64,000 nucleotides of DNA from CAIWHR01 sp963734085 (GTDB lineage: Bacteria; Pseudomonadota; Gammaproteobacteria; Burkholderiales; Casimicrobiaceae), in contig CAVTFT010000010.1 of assembly GCA_963734085.1 (NCBI GenBank), positions 186,001 to 250,000 of the forward strand, in the 5' to 3' direction. The position numbers and the translations under genes were made by a program. Of this stretch, positions 60,915 through 64,000 are shown piece by piece (the first letter of the stretch is position 1; every line of letters starts with the position of its first letter). The notes below the pieces were generated by a model. It saw nothing but the letters and a program-made list of their open reading frames with translations. It was not told where the DNA came from and made no database searches.

Positions 60915-61853
60915 CTAGATTTCGAGCGCCTGCATCGCGTCGGCGTCGAGTCGGAGCGTTGCCGCCCGCAGCAATTCGTCGAGCTGATCGAGGCTCGTTG
61001 CGCTGGCGATCGGTGCGGTGACGCCGGGCCGAGACATCAGCCACGCCAGCGCGATCTGCGCCGGCGTCGCGTTGTGGCGCCGCGCGACATCGTCGAGCGC
61101 TTCGAGGATCCCCAATCCGCGCGGATTCAGGTATTTCTTCATCCCCGGACCGCGCGCGCTCTTGCCGAAATCGGCCTCCGCCCGGTACTTTCCAGAGAGA
61201 AAGCCCGCCGCGAGCGAGAAATACGTGATCACGCCGAGCTGCTCGCGCGCGCACAGGCGTTGCAGGTCGCCCTCGAACGTGTCGCGGTCGTAGAGGTTGT
61301 AGAGCGGCTGCAGCGTCTGATAATGCGGAAGGCCGTGTGTCCGGCTTGTATCGAGCGCTTGCGCAAGTCGGGTAGCCGACAGATTCGACGCGCCGATCGC
61401 CTTGACCTTGCCTTGCCGCAGCAGTTGCTCGTACGCGGAGAGCGTTTCCTCGAACGGTGTGCTCTCGTCGTCCCAGTGCGACTGATAGAGGTCGATGCAG
61501 TCGACCTGGAGGCGCGAGAGTGACGCTTCGACCGCCTGCAGGATGTAGTCCTTGCGCAGCACCTTGTGGCCCTGGCCCATTTCGGAGCCGACCTTGGTGG
61601 CGATGATCACGTCATCGTGGCGGCCGCGCCGCGCGATCCACCGTCCGATGACCGTCTCGGATTCGCCGCCCTTGTGGCCAGGCACCCAGCGCGAGTACGA
61701 GTCGGCGGTGTCGATCAAGTTGCATCCGGCGTCCACAAACGCATCGAGCAGCCGGAACGACGTCGTCTCGTCGACGGTCCAGCCGAAGACGTTCCCTCCG
61801 AACGCGAGCGGCGCGATCTCGAATCCGGTGTTGCCGAGCTTGCGCCTTTCCAT
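60915..61853 (-). CDS. Aldo/keto reductase (second copy type)
   Basis: A 312-residue AKR. It has LAFGGNVFGWTVDE, NLIDTADSYSRWVPGHKGGE (Asp and Tyr), VIIATKVGSEMGQGHKVL (Lys), DLYQSHWDDESTPFEETLSA (His) and GVTAPIASATSLDQLDELL. It belongs to the YajO/YghZ-like branch, distinct from the AKR at 58721. AGAGGA lies 7 bases before ATG 61853. It is divergent from the DNA ligase gene, with 58 bases between. Confidence 0.94.
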   Translation of the reverse strand: MERRKLGNTGFEIAPLAFGGNVFGWTVDETTSFRLLDAFVDAGCNLIDTADSYSRWVPGHKGGESETVIGRWIARRGRHDDVIIATKVGSEMGQGHKVLRKDYILQAVEASLSRLQVDCIDLYQSHWDDESTPFEETLSAYEQLLRQGKVKAIGASNLSATRLAQALDTSRTHGLPHYQTLQPLYNLYDRDTFEGDLQRLCAREQLGVITYFSLAAGFLSGKYRAEADFGKSARGPGMKKYLNPRGLGILEALDDVARRHNATPAQIALAWLMSRPGVTAPIASATSLDQLDELLRAATLRLDADAMQALEI

Positions 61854-61911
61854 TGCCGTTCCTCTCCGCTGCGCCGCGGGCGCGACCCGTTTACTGTAGC
61901 ATTGCCGCGGG

Positions 61912-63477
61912 ATGGGAATCGAAATCGTGGCCGCGCCCACGTTGCTCGCCGACCTCGTCGATGCTTCGCAGCGCGTCGGGGAGCACTCCGCACGGCGCGC
62001 GAAGATCGCCCGCCTCGCCGATTTCCTGGGCCGACTCGCCCCGGAAGAAATCGACGTCGGCGTCTCCTGGCTCGCGGGTGCAACGCGGCAGCGGCGCAGC
62101 GGCATCGGCTGGGGAACGATTCGCGACGCACAGCCCGCGGCGAATGCCGAACGCCCGACCCTCACGCTCACCGACGTCGACGCGACGCTGGAAGCGATCG
62201 CTCGACTGAGCGGTCCCGGCTCGACCGCGGATCGCATCCGCCTCCTCTCCACGCTGTTCGGCCGCGCCACGGCCCGCGAACAGGAGTTCCTGGCGCGACT
62301 GCTTGGAGGCGAGTTGCGTCAGGGCGCGCTCGAAGGACTGATGATCGAGGCGGTCGCCGCCGCCGCGGTCCTGCCGGCAGAGACGGTGCGCCGTGCGGCG
62401 ATGGTCGCGGGTGGCGTCGCAGCGGTGGCCTCGCGTGCGCTCAAGGAAGGCGCCGAGGGCTTGAGCCGCTACGCGATCGCGCTCTTCCAGCCGCTCGCGC
62501 CGATGCTCGCGCAGCCGGCCGACGACATCGCCGATGCGCTCGCCCGGATCCCGATGGCGGCGCTCGAATGGAAGGTCGACGGCGCGCGCGTGCAGGCCCA
62601 CAAACGCGGCGACGGAGTGCGCTTCTACACGCGCACCGGCAACGACGTCACGATCGCCGCGCCCGAAATCGTGTCCGCGGTCCGCCAGGCGCGCGCGCGG
62701 GACCTGATTCTCGACGGCGAAGCCATCGCCTTGAAAGCGAACGGCGCGCCCTACCCCTTCCAGGACACGATGCGGCGCTTCGGCCGCGTGCAGGACATCA
62801 AGGCGATGCGCGCCGCGATGCCGTTGTCCGTCTTCTTCTTCGACTGCCTGCACCGCGACGCGCACGACCTCGTGCCGCTGCCTGGCGCCGCACGCTTCGA
62901 GGCGCTCACGTCGGTGCTGCCCGCCGAGTTGGTGATTCCGCGGTTGGTCACGAGCGATCTCGCCGCCGCCCAGGCGTTCTACGACGACGCGCTCGCGCAC
63001 GGACACGAAGGCGTGATGGTCAAGGCATTGGACGCGGCGTACGATCCCGGCACCCGCAGCGCGCTGTGGCTGAAGGTCAAGCGCGCGCACGCGCTCGACC
63101 TCGTCGTCCTGGCCGCGGAGTGGGGACACGGCCGCCGCCACGGCTGGCTCTCGAACCTGCACCTCGGCGCGCGCGACCCGTCGAACGGACAATTCGTCAT
63201 GCTCGGCAAGACGTTCAAGGGAATGACCGATGCGCTGCTCGGCTGGCAAACCGAGGAGCTCCTGAAGCGGGAGATTGCGCGCGACGAGTGGACCGTGCAC
63301 GTGCGTCCGGAGCTCGTCGTCGAAGTCGCGTTCAACGACCTGCAGGCGAGCCCGCGCTATCCCGGCGGGCTCGCCCTTCGCTTTGCGCGTGTCAAGGGCT
63401 ATCGTCCAGACAAGAAAGCGGAGGACGCGGACACGATGGATTCCGTGCGCGCCATTTACGCAAGACAGGACAAATAA
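61912..63477 (+). CDS. Free-standing ATP-dependent DNA ligase
   Basis: A 521-residue ligase of the LigB/archaeal type. Residues 1-190 are the helical DNA-binding domain (LLGGELRQGALEGLMIEAV). The adenylation domain starts near 205 with the nucleotidyl Lys221 in LEWKVDGARVQAHKRG. Motif III is LILDGEAIAL, motif IIIa is VFFFDCLH, motif IV is EGVMVKAL and motif V is LWLKVKRAH. An OB-fold domain ends it. No signal peptide is seen. It could provide sealing for the ligase-less LigD at 23097. Confidence 0.95.
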   Translation: MGIEIVAAPTLLADLVDASQRVGEHSARRAKIARLADFLGRLAPEEIDVGVSWLAGATRQRRSGIGWGTIRDAQPAANAERPTLTLTDVDATLEAIARLSGPGSTADRIRLLSTLFGRATAREQEFLARLLGGELRQGALEGLMIEAVAAAAVLPAETVRRAAMVAGGVAAVASRALKEGAEGLSRYAIALFQPLAPMLAQPADDIADALARIPMAALEWKVDGARVQAHKRGDGVRFYTRTGNDVTIAAPEIVSAVRQARARDLILDGEAIALKANGAPYPFQDTMRRFGRVQDIKAMRAAMPLSVFFFDCLHRDAHDLVPLPGAARFEALTSVLPAELVIPRLVTSDLAAAQAFYDDALAHGHEGVMVKALDAAYDPGTRSALWLKVKRAHALDLVVLAAEWGHGRRHGWLSNLHLGARDPSNGQFVMLGKTFKGMTDALLGWQTEELLKREIARDEWTVHVRPELVVEVAFNDLQASPRYPGGLALRFARVKGYRPDKKAEDADTMDSVRAIYARQDK

Positions 63478-63515
63478 GCGACGGGCGGCGGCCACCGCAT
63501 TCCATCGACGAACCT

Positions 63516-64000
63516 ATGGGTAGCCGCATCGTTGTCCTCGGTGGATACGGACATTTCGGCAGCCGCATTTGCCGCGCGCTCGCCAACGAATCCGACATTT
63601 CGCTCGTGGTCGCGGGGCGCGATCTCAACGCGGCATCGAACCTTGTCCGACGGCTCGATGCCGACCCTTTGACGTGCATCGCCAGCGCCGTCGACCACAC
63701 GGCAGCGGACTTTGGCGTCCGACTTCGCGATCTCGGACCCCATCTGGTCATTCATACGTCGGGCCCGTTTCAAGGCCAGTCCTACCACGTCGCGCAGGCA
63801 GCGATCGAGGCGGGCTCACACTATATCGATCTCGCCGACGGGCGCGCGTTCGTCAACGGAATCACGATGCTCGATCGGGCAGCACGGGACAAGCGCGTCG
63901 TGATCACGTCGGGCGCGAGCACGCTGCCGGCGCTTTCCGGAGCTGTCGTCCGGCATATTCAACCCGAATTCGCTCGTTTGGATTCGATCACGATCGGCAT
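63516..64000 (+). CDS. Saccharopine-dehydrogenase-like protein, 3' end cut by window
   Basis: The first 161 codons are visible: MGSRIVVLGGYGHFGSRICR (dinucleotide loop GGYGHFG), LVVAGRDLNAASNLVRRL, HLVIHTSGPFQGQSYHVAQA and GSHYIDLADGRAFV. This matches the N-terminal domain of saccharopine dehydrogenase-like oxidoreductases, which often act on lipids or unknown substrates rather than lysine. It starts 38 bases after the ligase stop. Confidence 0.88.
   Translation, partial: MGSRIVVLGGYGHFGSRICRALANESDISLVVAGRDLNAASNLVRRLDADPLTCIASAVDHTAADFGVRLRDLGPHLVIHTSGPFQGQSYHVAQAAIEAGSHYIDLADGRAFVNGITMLDRAARDKRVVITSGASTLPALSGAVVRHIQPEFARLDSITIG

Noticed and set aside
61715..62270. Upstream extension of the aldo/keto reductase into the ligase region
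   Set aside because: The extended frame runs antisense through the ligase start. The family N-terminus begins exactly at ATG 61853 behind AGAGGA.

Overview
The window is GC-rich, densely coded chromosomal DNA from a proteobacterium, most likely a betaproteobacterium (Burkholderiales-like). This rests on the gene families (NrdA with two N-terminal ATP-cone regions, YqjD/YqjE/YqjK, DUF4124, DUF3617, MASE1 and MASE2 signalling proteins, Fe-type superoxide dismutase) and on strong G/C third positions; no rRNA or tRNA is present to confirm it. I see no phage, integrase, IS transposase or CRISPR array.

Bases 1-24700 read as a stress and reserve-carbon island. It holds an SDR dehydrogenase, a lipoprotein, a DUF1328-yqjD-yqjE-yqjK-yihY membrane operon, superoxide dismutase, a Cys-rich mini-protein, a DUF6496 protein with a histone-H1-like tail, glgC with a GH15 glucosidase, an EF-hand secreted protein, a CBS protein, and zwf-glk-phosphoketolase. 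A signalling core follows: receiver protein, NarL-type regulator, 36-residue membrane peptide, sigma54 enhancer-binding protein and CHASE3 histidine kinase. Then come GlsB/YeaQ, a hemerythrin protein, a histidine-kinase-like protein, and Ku with a LigD that has no ligase domain. At least six promoters in this island, plus one farther on near the diguanylate cyclase, match the sigma54 -24/-12 pattern with exact spacing. The enhancer-binding protein in the middle is their obvious candidate activator. This proposed local sigma54 stress regulon is the main finding.

Bases 24800-33640 carry a MASE1 hybrid kinase, an FAD oxidoreductase interrupted by a single-base frameshift behind a polysaccharide pyruvyl transferase-like gene, an SDR, a MASE2-GGDEF cyclase and a hydroxypyruvate-isomerase-like gene. 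Bases 34170-39390 are the class Ia ribonucleotide reductase locus: sigma70 promoter, paired NrdR boxes, a structured leader, nrdA, two small genes (60 aa and DUF2442) and nrdB.

Bases 39500-53600 are a mosaic of short operons. They include a solitary XRE regulator with two palindromic operators, an ArsR-SRPBCC-VOC-DUF2182-DUF899 operon with a well-resolved promoter and operator, a Tat-exported aldo/keto reductase, a class III cyclase/TPR protein, cysK, an orphan Hcp and exonuclease III. Two 5' gene fossils (DUF899 and DUF1428) keep strong ribosome-binding sites but lose homology within about 25 codons.

Bases 53800-64000 hold a secreted HEAT-repeat protein paired with an unusual AAA ATPase (Walker A Lys replaced by Arg, no lid), a Rieske-FAD reductase, two aldo/keto reductases, a free-standing ATP-dependent DNA ligase and the start of a saccharopine-dehydrogenase-like gene. 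The free ligase could supply the sealing activity that the Ku-linked LigD lacks.
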